A stretch of DNA of 64,000 nt from Nemertoderma westbladi (lineage: Eukaryota; Xenacoelomorpha; Nemertodermatida; Nemertodermatidae), in NCBI GenBank assembly GCA_032718475.1, contig JAUCBJ010008889.1, positions 27,614 to 91,613 on the forward strand. The letters are read 5' to 3'. Every line of letters begins with the position of its first letter. Position 1 is the stretch's first letter. Shown piece after piece: positions 36,626 through 51,600 of this stretch. Made by a program: the position numbers and the translations under genes. A model generated the notes under the pieces. It had not been told where the DNA came from. It was given only the letters and a program-made list of their open reading frames with translations, and searched no databases.

Positions 36626-39600
36626 GTTAGTATAATGTCTGGTTTAGACGTATAATTGTGAAATACATTATACATTGTATGTACATTTAGTTTAAATAAA
36701 AATTAGGACTTTTCTAGAAAATGTCCCCTTTATTGTCCCCAAAAGTGTGGACAATAAAGACTTTAATGTCCGCCTTTGTGGACAATAAAGTAATTATCCA
36801 ACCCATCTCCCAAAAATGCAGATAATAAAATATTTATCCAATCAACGATCTAGAAGTTTATTCTGTTGATTACGCTTTATTTATTGTAGATCAGTAATTA
36901 AATTTGTTAATTATTAATTAACTTGTTTAGTAGTGGGATCTTGTACTCCAGTTGCTAGTTTATTCGAATTTTTTGTTTGATTATTTGATTCGTTCTGAAA
37001 TATCATCTTCACTCACAAATTATAGCTAGTATATAGTAGCTAATATTATTTAAGTAGACTTTGGAGCAAAATTTACCTCAAATTTGCAATAAAATTATTA
37101 TGTTAAACTTATAATTCAAAAGTGAATATTTCAAAGAAAACAACATATTTTACAAAAAGAATACTCATTTATTAAATGGGAAAAAGTATAACTTTTTCAC
37201 TATTTTCGAGGCATTGTATTTACCGCGAGAACATTGAAAAAAAAATGTTCTACCTTTTTTTTCCCACGTAAAAGAAATCATTCTATAATTATCCATTCAT
37301 TAGGTCGTATATATTTCATTAAATTTTGAAATCTGTTTTCTTTAAAAGGGTGTTTTCATGATGATATGAATAAAAATTATATTGATATTCGATAATCCAT
37401 GATCTATTTCAATTCGTGCAACTTTAAGATTTCAAAATCAAATTTAACACCTAAATGCAAAACCTATGAAATTTCATTAAAGATCCGATCCATGGGGCAA
37501 AATACAATTTACCGCTAATGAGTTCCTCATTCCATCCTGGTCACGAAGCCACGAAACTGGTCAGTACATATTAGCTCTTCAATGGGTGCCGAGGCCAAAC
37601 TAACGCAATCTCCCACCAAGCAGTGAGGGAGATGGGCAGATAAGAAAGTTGTAGGCGAAAGAATTCATCATTAATGCAGTTGGTCTTAAGAGCTTTTACA
37701 AGGTAATTCACAAGGAGAAAAATACATAGTTTAGGAAAGGAGTTTCATCATTAGTTAGGCCTACCAGCCAACGAGGGCGGACCGCAGGAGATAATGAACA
37801 TCTACAGCCCCAAAGTATCAACATACAGGCCTAATTGAATGAAAATCATTAGAAATTCCTCTCAACCATTCTTAGTTTAATTTTGAAATATTTTCGTCCT
37901 TTGTAACCAATACTTGACGGACTGAGTTTGCTAAATGATCTCGTTTTAACAAATTTATCAGCTTACCCACGTTCTGGCGATATCCTCGTAATGCGCTGCC
38001 AAAGTCCAATGTTACCACTTTGTCTGCGGCCTTTAGGTCAGGACGTACATTACTGTGTTCTGAAACTCGCTCTAGCGCAGATGATAGGCATTGCAATGTA
38101 ACAAAATTACCATCATTGTTTTAAAAAAAAGTATTATTCAACGTTATAGACCCATGTTTATTTATAAACCTCACTGGCTGCGCTCGCTCGGTACATAAAT
38201 TGTTAAATTGTTTTATTAATCCGGTATTATACTAATTGAAGCTAGAAGGTTCATTGTTTGTTACTTTATTCCAAAATTGTAACATTACTCAACGCCGTTA
38301 GTATCAACAGCGAGTTGTTATTTAGCACTTTACAACTTTAGAGGATATTACAGCATTGTATTGACCTGTACAATTAGTATTGTATTGGTGTATTATTATT
38401 TATTTATTATTTTACGGCGTGACCGTAAAGGCGTGGCGTCATTGTTACCAAATAAATCATCCTTTTAAATACCCAATTCTGGGCCCATGTGAAGAATACC
38501 AGACTTTTTTGCCGTTATATTTCACTTTGCAGTTACCCCCATGTGAAGAATACCAGGTTTTCACCAAAAACACAGGTTACAGAACGGCCGTATCTAACCA
38601 AAACAATAAACGAATTAGTATATGTACCGGTTATAAGACATAAACAAGCGTTATAAAACACTTAATAAAGATAAATTAAAAAAAAAAAAAAAATCTTCAT
38701 ATATAAAATTCAAATTGAAATTCGACCGAAAAGTGAAATCCTGGTATTCTTCAAAAGGGCGCCAATTTTCAATGAGGTAATTTTTTGAATATGTGTTCAG
38801 GCCATTTTATTAGTTTGTTTATTTATCATTGATTATATTTATATTCCATTGCATGTTAAAGCTTGACTTTTTTGTACCGGATTCTAAAATACATATTATT
38901 TATTATCATTATTTGTTTAGGTATTCACGGTGTAGAATGCTTATTGGGCCGTATTTATCAACCGGTTACCATAATAGCATCAATATGCCTAGCCTTCCAT
39001 CATTTAATAATGTAACCAAGGATGACTGGACATTAGAAAACGCAATCCCACTATCTAACAACTCCAATATAGCATGCAACGCAACTCTGGGGTGGATATT
39101 TTATCGCAACAAAACAGATACCGTGTATGCTGCATCCATAATCGAAGAGGTTGGTAACATCCTAACGGTACTGGTACATATACCGACGAATCAACCATAC
39201 CTGTGCGGTATAGCTATACCGTACTGGTAGGCCTACTCATACCATACCAGACCATATACCATAAGGTACCGATAAAAATAGACAGTACAGGTACAAACAC
39301 TGTACGGTACTGGTACACAATTGGTAATGCGGTACTGGCTGGTACGGTACACATGTAGTACCGCGGTACTGGTACACATGTGGTACTGCAGTACTGTTAC
39401 AATACACATATGATACCGGTACACTGTACACAGGGTACCAGATATTACAAATTAAGAAGACGTTAAACACAGCTCGTTCCTCATTGTGGCCATGTTTCCA
39501 TTCTTGCTGATTAGTAGAATGGATACTTCGCTATTACTTACCAACATAGACAGATAGTCTCGAGTTCGATCCCGGGGTGTATCTGTTTATTTTTTGCATT

Positions 39601-42600
39601 ATATTTGATAGGCCTATTTATTTATTTAGTAATCACTTTACAATCATCAATAACTTAGAAACAATAGTTTTATACAAAGTTAAAGAAGGGGCTACGTTTA
39701 ATACCACAAGAAACGACCTAGACTATCCTAAACCACGGAAAACTCATAACCTAGGCAATCTTAGATCAGTAGATTCTGGCGAATTTTTTGAATTTATTTG
39801 AATTTATTTATTTATTCCTCAATCAAAACGAAATATTACATGAATAATTGCACAGCAGACTGTAATCTGCTGGGTACTGTGTGGGTGGTCCTCTGATATA
39901 GCAAATCGCTAGTTCAGCTTCGGAACACCCACTCGCCGAGGAGGAAAGGGATGTTTATATATTTTAGAGCGCATGACAGAGACCTAAAGTAGGCCTACCC
40001 TATAACTAATATAACTGGTGTTGACTGAAATTGTGGCAGCATAAATGTCAAATATTAAAATATAATTAGCAAAGTCTAAGGTAGTCATGGTTGTCAAGGA
40101 GACGGAGACGATGGTGAAACAGACTGAGGTTGTCCAACTTCTTACAGATGACATTAGAGAGGGCTTCGGGGCCAATGGGGGCACCAAGTAGCTCTAAATC
40201 CTCTGATCTAGTCAACTTGATTCCTGGACAGATCTTCTGAAATGAAGTGAAGATTGCGTTTTCCTCACCTGACTTGTCTCCAATGATGGTTAGCTCACAT
40301 TTTGACTCATTAAGAGATAGCCCTATATCGCTACATGCTGTTCTGAAAGATGAAAGATTGGAGTGTACCTTTTCCCAGTTGTCTCCAACTGTAACGTCAT
40401 CAATATACCCTGCTTTGAATTTTATCTGGAATTTGTCAAGATTCGGGTGGAGTCCTAGGCAAAGGGTCCCCCTGTTGGAAACCCTCCTCAGAAAGCAACA
40501 GATCTTGTCCAAACAGAGGAGGGTCGTTCTACCATAACATAACCTATAAAATGGGAAGCTCTGGGGCTTTCCAAATCCAAGTTGTGATGGTGCAAATTTG
40601 CCACTGAACTTATTTGAGACTGCCTGGGTGGCACACTTTGCGGCCAGTCGCCGTATGGTTTCCCCTACTGCTATAGGGCGGATGCCACCATCCGTTTTGT
40701 TAAAGGCAGTTACTGAAGCACCAATAATAACAGGGGAAGCCGAATCTGGGAGATCACCTGAGAGCACCAGATTAACCAAGGATGTTAAGTCCGCAAGTAG
40801 TGAGAGGCCAGCTTCACCAGAGTGCTGTGATATAGCATCCTGCAAATGCTGTGGGCTTAAGTCTGAGAGCCCACCTGAAGAACCGGGTTTGAAATTATTG
40901 ATTGATGCTTTCACAGACTTAGATGTAACAGTTACCGGGTTTACAACAGCTGGTTGGTCTGGAAAGGAGCGTCGGTCTGCGGGAGTTGGTGGATGTTTCT
41001 CTTTGAGTTTTTCTAGAGTCAACTTATCAAATGCAGCTATAGTTTCTTCGCACGTCGCTATTCGGTTAGCTCCCTTTACATCACCTGCATCTAGCTTCGA
41101 AGCCAGGAGTATATTCGCATCATCTCTATCAATTGGGGTACTCTTATTCTCAGCTTTGGTATTAGACTTTTTTGGTTTAAAAAGTGTCATTAAGTCAGTC
41201 GTAGAGTTAAAAATGGCACAATTGTTGTTAACAAGTGAAGATAGTGACTTGCGTTGTTTCTGTCCCCCTCGCTCAGGGCGCTTCAGGCAAATGTATGGCA
41301 TAAGGAGCAGTCTGGACCATGTGGAATGATCATTATTCTTGAGCACTGAATGTATGCAGTTACTCAGTGTCTTGGCCACCTGGATCCTAGATCCCCGGTG
41401 GATAAATTTAAGTAGTCTCACTCTGGCATCTCTGATGAGTTTCAAAAGCTGAGTAGCAAAAATGTTGTAAAAATAGAATAAAAAAACTATACGAAACTAT
41501 ACATTCTTGTTTTTATTTATTTAATTTTATTATTAATTATTAATTTTTTAATGTTCTTGAACGAAAAATATTTGTTCCAGAAATAGCTATGTACAGTAAG
41601 CGATACGAGTATAGTATGTACTGTATACAGCAAATTTGTGGGATTTTATGCAGCAAATTTGCGGGTTTTTGTTGTGTTTTTTTGATATTGGTGAATGTTC
41701 TGGAACATAGTAAATATTATTTCAATGGTAGCTAGTGATTTTTTTTATTACGTAGATAGTATATTTTTTAATTATAAAATTTTTTTTTGCTATTGGTAAG
41801 TATTCTAGAACATTAGTATTTAGTAGCTAGATAGTATTTTTTAGTTTTTTATTACTCGCTAACTCAAGTAGTATAGGCCCTACGGCATATTTTGAAATTT
41901 TTAAAAACATTTTGTTGAAACAAAGCACTATGAGGTGCAATATCCATTTTCGTAATATAATATATTTTGTATTCATAACATTATCCATTTAGCTATCTAG
42001 ATATTAATCTTAGATATTAGATCATAGATATTAATTTAGGCTAATTAGAGCAATAGAGGCTTGTTAGAAGCTTATGTATTCAGAAATTTATTTAATATTT
42101 TTATTTAAAAATAATGTTTTTTTTAATTTACTGTTCTAGACCTCTTCAATGTTGCCATAGTAACAATGATATATGTTTTAAAAATGTAGATCTATACGGA
42201 ACTCTAGCATGTGGTGCAAAGAAAGATGAGGTGGAAAATTTCTACCACAATCTACAAGCAGCTACTGATGGAGTGGATCAGCATGCATTCTTAATTTTCC
42301 TAGGTGACTTTAATGCAAAACTACATCACTTATAGCAGTATAGGGCCGGGTTGGCAGACTACAAGGGAATTTTAAAAAGGCATTAAATAAAAAATGCAGA
42401 GGTGGCATCCTGCCTAGCTTTATTCGCCATGTCTTGAAGTACAAAAATCAGGTGGATGCCAACCATTAACAAAAAATACCATCTAAACTTAATTTTCGGG
42501 AGTTGGCAGACTACTATACATACGCAACATTTAAAAAATATGTTTTCAAAAATTTGAAATATGTACTACCATATTACTGTGCTAGTAAAATTCCACTAGC

Positions 42601-45600
42601 TCCATAAAATCACTAGCTACAATAACTAATAATGTTCTAGAAACACTAAGTATTTTTATTAGACAACAGTAGACAATATCAGATTGTTTACATGTTCTAG
42701 AAAGTAATAAAATCCCATAAAACCCTAATCCCAATAAAAAAACATAAAATTACTATGTTATGGGTACCCACTTTTTGACCATTAAAATTTGACCATGATA
42801 ATGGCTATTATCATGAGGTTTTTTTGTTTTAGAACATAAATGTCATCTTCTGTGAGACGTTAACTATTGTTTTTTTTTATGCCAGCTAGTGTTTTTTTTA
42901 GGTAGCTGCTGTTTTTAAAATTTCAAAACCCATTTTTTGGTACCGGTACCTAATTTTTGATCAATTTTTTGACCATGTTAATGGATATTATCATGTTTTT
43001 TTGTTCTAGAATGTAAATTTCACCTTCCGAGAGAGGTTACCTATTATTTTTTATTATTGTAGCTAGTGTTTTTATAGGTAACTATCTCACATAGTGACTT
43101 TAAAATTACAGAAGATAATTTTGAACCATGTTAATGGATATTATCATGATGTTTTTCGTTCTAGAACATAAACTTCACCTTCTGAGAAAGGTTAGCTATT
43201 ATTATTTATTATGGTTAGTGTTTTATATGTAGTTATTATAGCTAGTGTTTTTTGAAGGTAGCTAGTGATATTAAAATTGCAAGATAAATTTTGTAGCGCC
43301 CCTTTTATTTAGACAATTTCCATATCATCAATATGTTCTTGAAATTACTAATAAAAAAGGAAAAAAATTCTAGAACAATAAACTAGTCCATTAAGCAACG
43401 GTAGTGTTTTGACTGAGTATAATAAAAATGTATATAATTTAAATTTCTGAATAGAAAAAACTATATTTTTACATCTGCCTATATTTTGTATAAAAAACTA
43501 GCTACCGGTAGTAAATAATTACTAGCTAGGCCTACCTTGCCCGAGACTCATAAATTATTCCAGGTAAATTTTTAATTGAAAATTAAATTATATTTTAATA
43601 AATAATACTAGCTAATAAATAGTACTAGCTAACACAAATCAAAAGTACTAGCTACCATCTTACTGGCTGAAAGTTAAATATTTGTTCTAGAACAAAAGAC
43701 CTCATGATAAAAGCCATTTTTATATGAAAAATATTGGTCAAAAATTGGGTACCCATAACATAGTAATGCCCATAAAAACTATACCAAGCGACACTATATT
43801 CCAGGACATGCTGTATTCTAGTACCCAGTAACTTGTTCCAAAAATATGAAAATATAATAGATAGACACAAATCATAGACTATAACATATTAGAAGTAGGC
43901 CTACTGTGTAGAGTAGAGTGTGTAATCACACATTAGGACTACTACCGGTACGTACTGTTGTAAACTACAGAAAAAATATTACAAATAGATTTTTCTGTAG
44001 TTGTTTGTATTTTATTCTTCAATAATATGTTTAAGGTTAATTAGGCCTATTTCAAACTGAATAGGCTTTTTCACGGTTTCGTAATTTCTTATTAATTCCT
44101 CCCTATCCGGTATTGTATTGTAGCCTATATGATGGGCCAGTTTGTTTCGAACGTCTCGGAATTGTGTGCAAGCATCACTCTGCGATTTATCCAACTTCCT
44201 AAATTTATTTTCAAATTCCTTTACAGCCTCACACAGTCCATACCCGTGGCATGCTAATGGCGGAATTTCAAGTAAATTTTCTAAATCTTTACTCAATTTG
44301 AAAACTAATTCATAATCATTTTTGGCAAACAAATCTCCAGTATTTTCAAAACTTTCTGGATTGTCATTTCGTGGCCTGTGTATTTTGACAATTCGTTCAA
44401 AGCAGCTTATGAATTTATCAATGTCTGTAATTCTATCGCAGTCAACATCGTGAACAATTCTGTTGCGCATTAGATTTATGTATTCTTTTTCAGTTTCAAA
44501 TTTTTCTTTCAATTTGGAATTTTCGTTGATTACATGAGAGGCAATTTTATGGATTAGAACCGCTAACTCGTAATGATTCTGTGGGTGCTGATCCGGGTAT
44601 GTGTTCGAACTCCATTTGTTTCCGTTCGACCTGGAACGGTGTCGATTTTTTGATTTTCGCTTCGTCGATTTCCCGCGGCGTCCCGATTTGCTTCGAGAAT
44701 CTCGACTTTTTGCTCGACTTTTTGCTCGTTTTGTGGTTTTTCTCTTCCGACAATTCCTCGATCCACAATACATTTGTATCCCACGACACGGCTCATCCAA
44801 CAATAAATCTTTCCCATCATCCATACTTTTATCAGAAGTAGACGAGGTTCTTCTATCACACTACTGGGATGTTAAGCCCTTGCCCAATTCCTTTGATCAA
44901 CACGATCATTTCGTCAAATGTCAAATACACAAGGAACTCTCCCCCAAGTATCTATGAAAAGTGAGTATTTCGCGTGTTCAGGAGTGTATCGACTTGTTTT
45001 GGAGGTATATATATCCAATACTGAGTGTTGTGGAAGCTATGCGAAAAATTTAAGGACAGAAGATAATGTTGTTGATTTGAGTTACATTTTCCTTATATCG
45101 ACATAATGTTGAAATATTTTAAATAATTTAATTCAAAGACATTTTGTGCTTGGTGCTTCTGAATGCATCTTATGCTTTCAGTATACTACATATAAGTTTA
45201 ATCTATTGGTTTTCTATCACCTGTGAAACATTTTTTTACCGTGTGTACCTACATTTTTTTAGTTTTTTCTTTTATTTTCTAATCATAATTATTCTAGAAC
45301 ATACTTCCTGTAAATTAATTACAATCGTCATGGTGGTAGTTACACACTATCGGCCTACAATGTATCCGAGGTTGGTATTAATATAGTAGGTATAATATAT
45401 AATATTAATAATGATATCATAAAAATGGGCACATAAGCCACACCGCTAGGATGCATCAACGGCCATCTCTGCAACTCAACAGCTGCACAGTTCGCCATCA
45501 GCCATCATGTAGGCCTAAATCCAAAATAGCAAGTCAATGACTTCATCATTTACATTTTTACTCACATTTACATTTTCCGAATGAGACGAAGGGCGGAAAG

Positions 45601-48600
45601 TGGGCAGTAGGAGGGGCGCAACTTTTTACTATAACAACCTGTGCTATTGACTGTCATTTATTATTTTGATTAGAATAGGTGCCACTGTAGGCTGTTCCTT
45701 TCACTTAATCTATAAATAAGGACCTTCGACCCAATACTGAAGGCAACAATTGAATATTACTTTTATTGAACAAACAATTATATGTTATTCTACCAATTAT
45801 TTTATTATTTTTATTTTGGCTGTTTTTAGAATACTAAGACTAACTAATTATATTGAACTGAACGTCTAGTTTCTGGTTTAATATACCGTGACTTACTTTT
45901 GCATAGATAGAATATATGCATAATGCATGCATTAATATGCATGCATTTTTAGGGCGACACGAGTGGAAACAAACGAATATTAACTTTATTGTCATGGGTT
46001 GAAAAAAACCATTAAACTTAAAATCAATATTTCATCAATCCACGGACTTTGCATATATTTTTACGGATTACTCATTTATTTGCTGCTCTGGTCAGCAGTC
46101 AATATATAATCCGACACCCTGACAGCATTTCGTATTCCATCCAAATCATAATTCCCACAGGATCTCCACTGCGCCTTTTTCACGAGAAAAATAATTTATT
46201 GCACGGCAAATCCCTTTAAGCCGGGATTACAATGGCAGGAACCTTTGGGAATCAATATGCATGACAATCTTGATAAACTTATGGAAAAGGAATGTACGGC
46301 TTATATATCATGCCCTGTAGCTGTACAATACACACGTCCACTGGTGGTAGCAACGTAGTATACTACAGTAGATGGAGAAGGAATCTCTCTAGCTATATTC
46401 ATTAAGCCGTGCTTCTTATGGGGGCTGTTTGCTCAGAATATCGCCTGCTGCTTGGAATTACGCTAATACCTAATATCGTTCTCGGCATGTCAAACTGAGT
46501 AGTAGAGTTTTTTAAACGTGGTAGGCTATCTGCTGCTAATAGAAGATGCTCGCCTTGAATTAACGCCAATGAAGCTGTTAGTCCTTTAGAATTCCAGGGA
46601 TCTAGTGCAGAAGAAACCTGGCAGGTGTAACAAGCTTCCCGTAGTCGAGGGTATGGAATTACCTCACCTCCAGCTAAGTAATTCACACTTTGAATAGGCA
46701 GCGCTTTGCACAAAATATTTCGAGTTAGGTGTAGATCGCTTTGTGCAGGAAACAGTTATCCTATTATTATACTCTGGTTATCCACTCCGAATGTTGGGAA
46801 TAATTTAAACAAACTTTATGAACCGCCTTGAAATACTCCCAGAATATTATTATCATTTATCATATTACTATATTATCATATTATCTATCATATTACTGTG
46901 ATGAGTTCTTCATATTTTTTGAGTAGATTTTAGAAGTCAAAATATCACCACAATTCCATACCAATTATGCACAATATTATAATTAAAAAAATCCACTTCA
47001 GTATATTATACTTTAATTAGAAACACTTCATACTTTACAGTGTCTATCTACTAAAATTGTGCCGCAACAACTATTATTGTAAGCTGCATTAAACATAAAG
47101 TAGTTCAATATTCTATGGAAAACGATAAAATAACAGTGAGCGGAAAACACAGATTTCTTCACACGTTTTCATTTTAGCGAAATGCAACTATTCTGTCCGA
47201 GTGCTGGATGAGTTTTACACGAGTTGCCAACAATTGTTATTTTATAAACATTATTTAACACAAGATCATTAATTAATAGCAAATCAAGACTGGAGTTTTA
47301 ATAAAACCAACTCATTTCTATTTTCTAGTGGGAACTGGTATGCAATACATCCCAGGAGGTCATGTCCATGCGATCACTACAGTTCACCGGGGTGGCTTTA
47401 GGGGGTCTACTATTTGGCTACATTTCTGACAGGTAAGATTCTCAAAGCAGCAATAATAAAACATATAATACACTTTTATGAGAAAACCAGTTCTAATAAA
47501 TAATATTTAGAATTATTTATCGTATATTCCAAATTTAAAAGCAGTATTGGTCGTGGTTCAACCTCAAGGATCTCTCTCTCTATATATATATATTTATATA
47601 TTGTAATATTATTTAATTAATAATAATTTTATGTTACAGATTTGGTCGTCGTCCTGGTATAATGTTATCCCTAATGGCCCTTTTCGTGATCAGTGTGACG
47701 TCCGCTATCGTTTCGTCTCTGTCCCTATTTGCTTTGACTATCTCCCTTACCGGCGCGTGTAGCATGGGTGTGACAATAGCTTCCATCTGTATTAGTAAGT
47801 TAACCACCGCTCGTGTAGCATGGGTGTGACAATAGCTTCCATATGTATTAGTAAGTTAACCACTGCTCGTGTAGCATGGGTGTGACAATAGTTTCCATCT
47901 GTATTAGTAAGTTAACCACCGCTCGTGTAGCATGGGTGTGACAATAGCTTCCATCTGTATTAGTAAGTTAACCACCGCTCGTGTAGCATGGGTGTGACAA
48001 TAGCTTCCATCTGTATTAGTAAGTTAACCACCGCTCGGGTAGCATGGGTGTGACAATAGCTTCCATATGTATTAGTAAGTTAACCACCGCTCGTGTAGCA
48101 TGGGTGTGACAATAGTTTCCATCTGTATTAGTAAGTTAACCACCGCTCGTGTAGCATGGGTGTGACAATAGCTTCCATATGTATTAGTAAGTTAACCGCC
48201 GCCCGTGTAGCATGGGTGTGACAATAGCTTCCATCTGTATTAGTAAGTTAACCACCGCTCGTGTATCATGGGTGTGACAATTGCTTCCATCTGTATTAGT
48301 AAGTTAACCACCGCTCGTGAAGCATGGGTATGACAATAGCTTCCATATGTATTAGTAAGTTAACCGCCGCCCGTGTAGCATGGGTGTGACAATAGCTTCC
48401 ATATGTATTAGTAAGTTAACCGCCGCCCGTGTAGCATGGGTATGACAATAGCTTCCATCTGTATTAGTAAGTTAACCACCGCTCGTGTAGCATGGGAGTG
48501 ACAATAGCTTCCATCTGTATTAGTAAGTTAACCACCGCTCGTGTAGCATGGGTGTGACAATTGCTTCCATATGTATTAGTAAGTTAACCACCGCTCGTGT

Positions 48601-51600
48601 AGCATGGGTGTGACAATAGCTTCCATATGTATTAGTAAGTTAACCGCCGCCCGTGTAGCATGGGTATGACAATAGCTTCCATATGTATTAGTAAGTTAAC
48701 CGCCGCCCGTGTAGCATGGGTGTGACAATAGCTTCCTAATGTATTAGTAAGTTAACCGCCGCTCGTGTAGCATGGGTGTGACAATTGCTTCCATATGTAT
48801 TAGTAAGTTAACCACCGCTCGTGTAGCTTGGGTATGACAATAGCTTCCATATGTATTAGTAAGTTAACCACCGCTCATGTAACTTGGGTATGACAATAGC
48901 TTTCATATGTATTAGTAAGTTAACCGCCGCCCGTGTAGCATGGGTATGACAATAGCTTCCATATGTATTAGTAAGTTAACCACCGCTCGTGTAGCATGGG
49001 TATGACAATAGCTTCCATAAGTTAACCACCGCTCGTGTAGCTTGGGTATGACAATAGCTTCCATATGTATTAGTAAGTTAACCACCGCTCGTGTAGCATG
49101 GGTGTGACAATTGCTTCCATATGTATTGTAAGCGATATCTCCTTTGCAGAAGTGAAGGCTGCTGCAAAGAGCATTAAGACCAATCGTGCCAGTGGAGTAG
49201 ATGGTGTTCCCCCTGAGGTCTTTAAAATACCTGAGTGTTTAAAGCTCATCTATCCCATCATAGTAGACATGTACCGAACAACAAGAGTCCCACAAGAAAT
49301 GAAAACAAATAAGGTGGTGCCAGTTCCCAAGAAGGGCAACCTAACACTCTATGGTTCTTTTCGGGGAATCTCATTGATCTCGATTGCTGCAAAGCTATAC
49401 AATAGGATTATATTAAATCGCATCAGGGATCCCATTGAGAGACTGCTCCGTGGAAATCAGAATGGGTTCCGTAAAGGTCGTGGGACCATGGAGCCCATTT
49501 TGGCACTTAGAAGGATAATTGAAGAATTATCAAAAAAGAAAGACAGGCATCTGGCTGTTATCTTTGTTGACTTCTTCAAGGCCTTTGATTCAGTCTCTCG
49601 CTCACGTATGTTCAGCATACTTTCATTATATGGGATTCCTGATGAAATTATTGCAGCAATCAGATCAGTATACGATGGTTCGACAACATTTGTGTCTACT
49701 GTTGACGGTGACACAGAACCATTTGAAGTGTTATGGGGCGTCCTCCAAGGAGACACACTTGCACCATTCTTGTTCATTATTGTGGTTGACTATGTTCTAC
49801 GCATGTCCTTAGATCATCATAATGATGATGGGGTGATGATAACTCCACCTACTGGCTCCAGAAGTCGAGGAAATCCTGCCAAGTACCTAACTGATCTAGA
49901 CTTTGCTGATGACTTAGGAGTACTCTCAGAATCATTAGAGGGAGCCCAACGGCTCCTCAGCTCATTAGAACATGCTGCTTCTAGTGTTGGTCTTTTTATT
50001 AACTCCAGAAAGACCAAAATTATGACAGTTAACTTTGAAAGTCCTCAGCAAGTCTCTGATCGGATGAGCATAAGCTCAAAGGATGGTATGCTTGAGCATG
50101 TGGACGACTTCTGTTACCTGGGATCATGGATCCGGAAGTCAGGTGAGGACCTTCGAATACGTAAGGGAAAGGCATGGGCAGCCTTGAATAGGCTTTCTAG
50201 GATTTGGAAGTCACCGAGAATTAATCGGAAACTTAAGGTCCGATTATTAAGAGCAGCAGTAGTTCCAGTACTCCTCTACGGGAGTCCATGCTGGGCTCTA
50301 ACTGCTGAGGACACCAAATCTCTGGATGGCACATTCACAAGAATGCTACGCCGGGTTCATTGTGTCAAGTACAATGCACACATCTCCAACCAGACACTAT
50401 ATAACATTGGAGGTGTCTCATTGGTTCCCCCAAGCTTGACACTAGAACAAAATCGCCTCCGCTTTGCAGGACATTGCTTTCGCCGTGAGGACCAGCCAGT
50501 GCATAATCTTGTACTTTGGCAGCCTCATGGAGTGAATAAGCATGGTGGACAGGCCATGACTTTCTTGAGACGCATCTTAAAGGACACAGGCCTTAAAGAT
50601 GTGGATGATCTAGCAAATGTCATGGGTGATAGGGAGTTGTGGCGGTGCAATTTTGTTGACAAGCCGGCACAGCATTCCTAAAAATGCAGCTGCAATGCAG
50701 CATGCCGATCCTAGTAGTAGTAGTAGTAGTAGTAGTAAGTTAACCGCCGCCCGTGTAGCATGGGTATGACAATAGCTTCCATATGTATTAGTAAGTTAAC
50801 CACCGCTCGTGTAGCTTGGCTGTGACAATAGCTTCCATATGTATTTGTAAGTTAACCGCCGCCCGTGTAGCATAGGTATGACAATAGCTTCCATATGTAT
50901 TAGTAAGTTAACCACCGCTCGTGTAGCTTGGGTGTGACAATAGCTTCCATCTGTATTAGTAAGTTAACCACCGCTCGTGTAGCATAGGTGTGACAATAGC
51001 TTCCATATGTATTAGTAAGTTAACCACCGCTCGTGTAGCATGGGTGTGACAATTGCTTCCATCTGTATTAGTAAGTTAACCACCGCTCGTGAAGCATGGG
51101 TGTGACAATAGCTTCCATCTGTATTAGTAAGTTAACCACCGCTCGTGTAGCATAGGTGTGACAATAGCTTCCATATGTATTAGTAAGTTAACCACCGCTC
51201 GTGTAGCATGGGTGTGATAATTGCTTCCATCTGTATTAGTAAGTTAACCACCGCTCGTGAAGCATGGGTGTGACAATAGCTTCCATCTGTATTAGTAAGT
51301 TAACCACCGCTCGTGTAGCTTGGGTGCGACAATAGCTTCCATCTGTATTAGTAAGTTAACCGCCGCTCGTGTAACATTGGTGGGACAATAGCTTCCATAT
51401 GTATTAGTAAGTTAACCGCCGCCCGTGTAGCATAGGTGTGACAATAGCTTCCATCTGTATTAGTAAATTAACCACCGCTCGTGTAGCATAGGTGTGACAA
51501 TAGCTTCCATATGTATTAGTAAGTTAACCACCGCTCGTGTAGCATGGGTGTGACAATAGCTTCCATCCGTATTAGTAAGTTAACCGCCGCTCGTGTAACA

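Noticed and set aside
40598-41329. Plus-strand 243-codon frame
   Set aside because: A shadow of the minus-strand LINE frame, which has the RT motifs.
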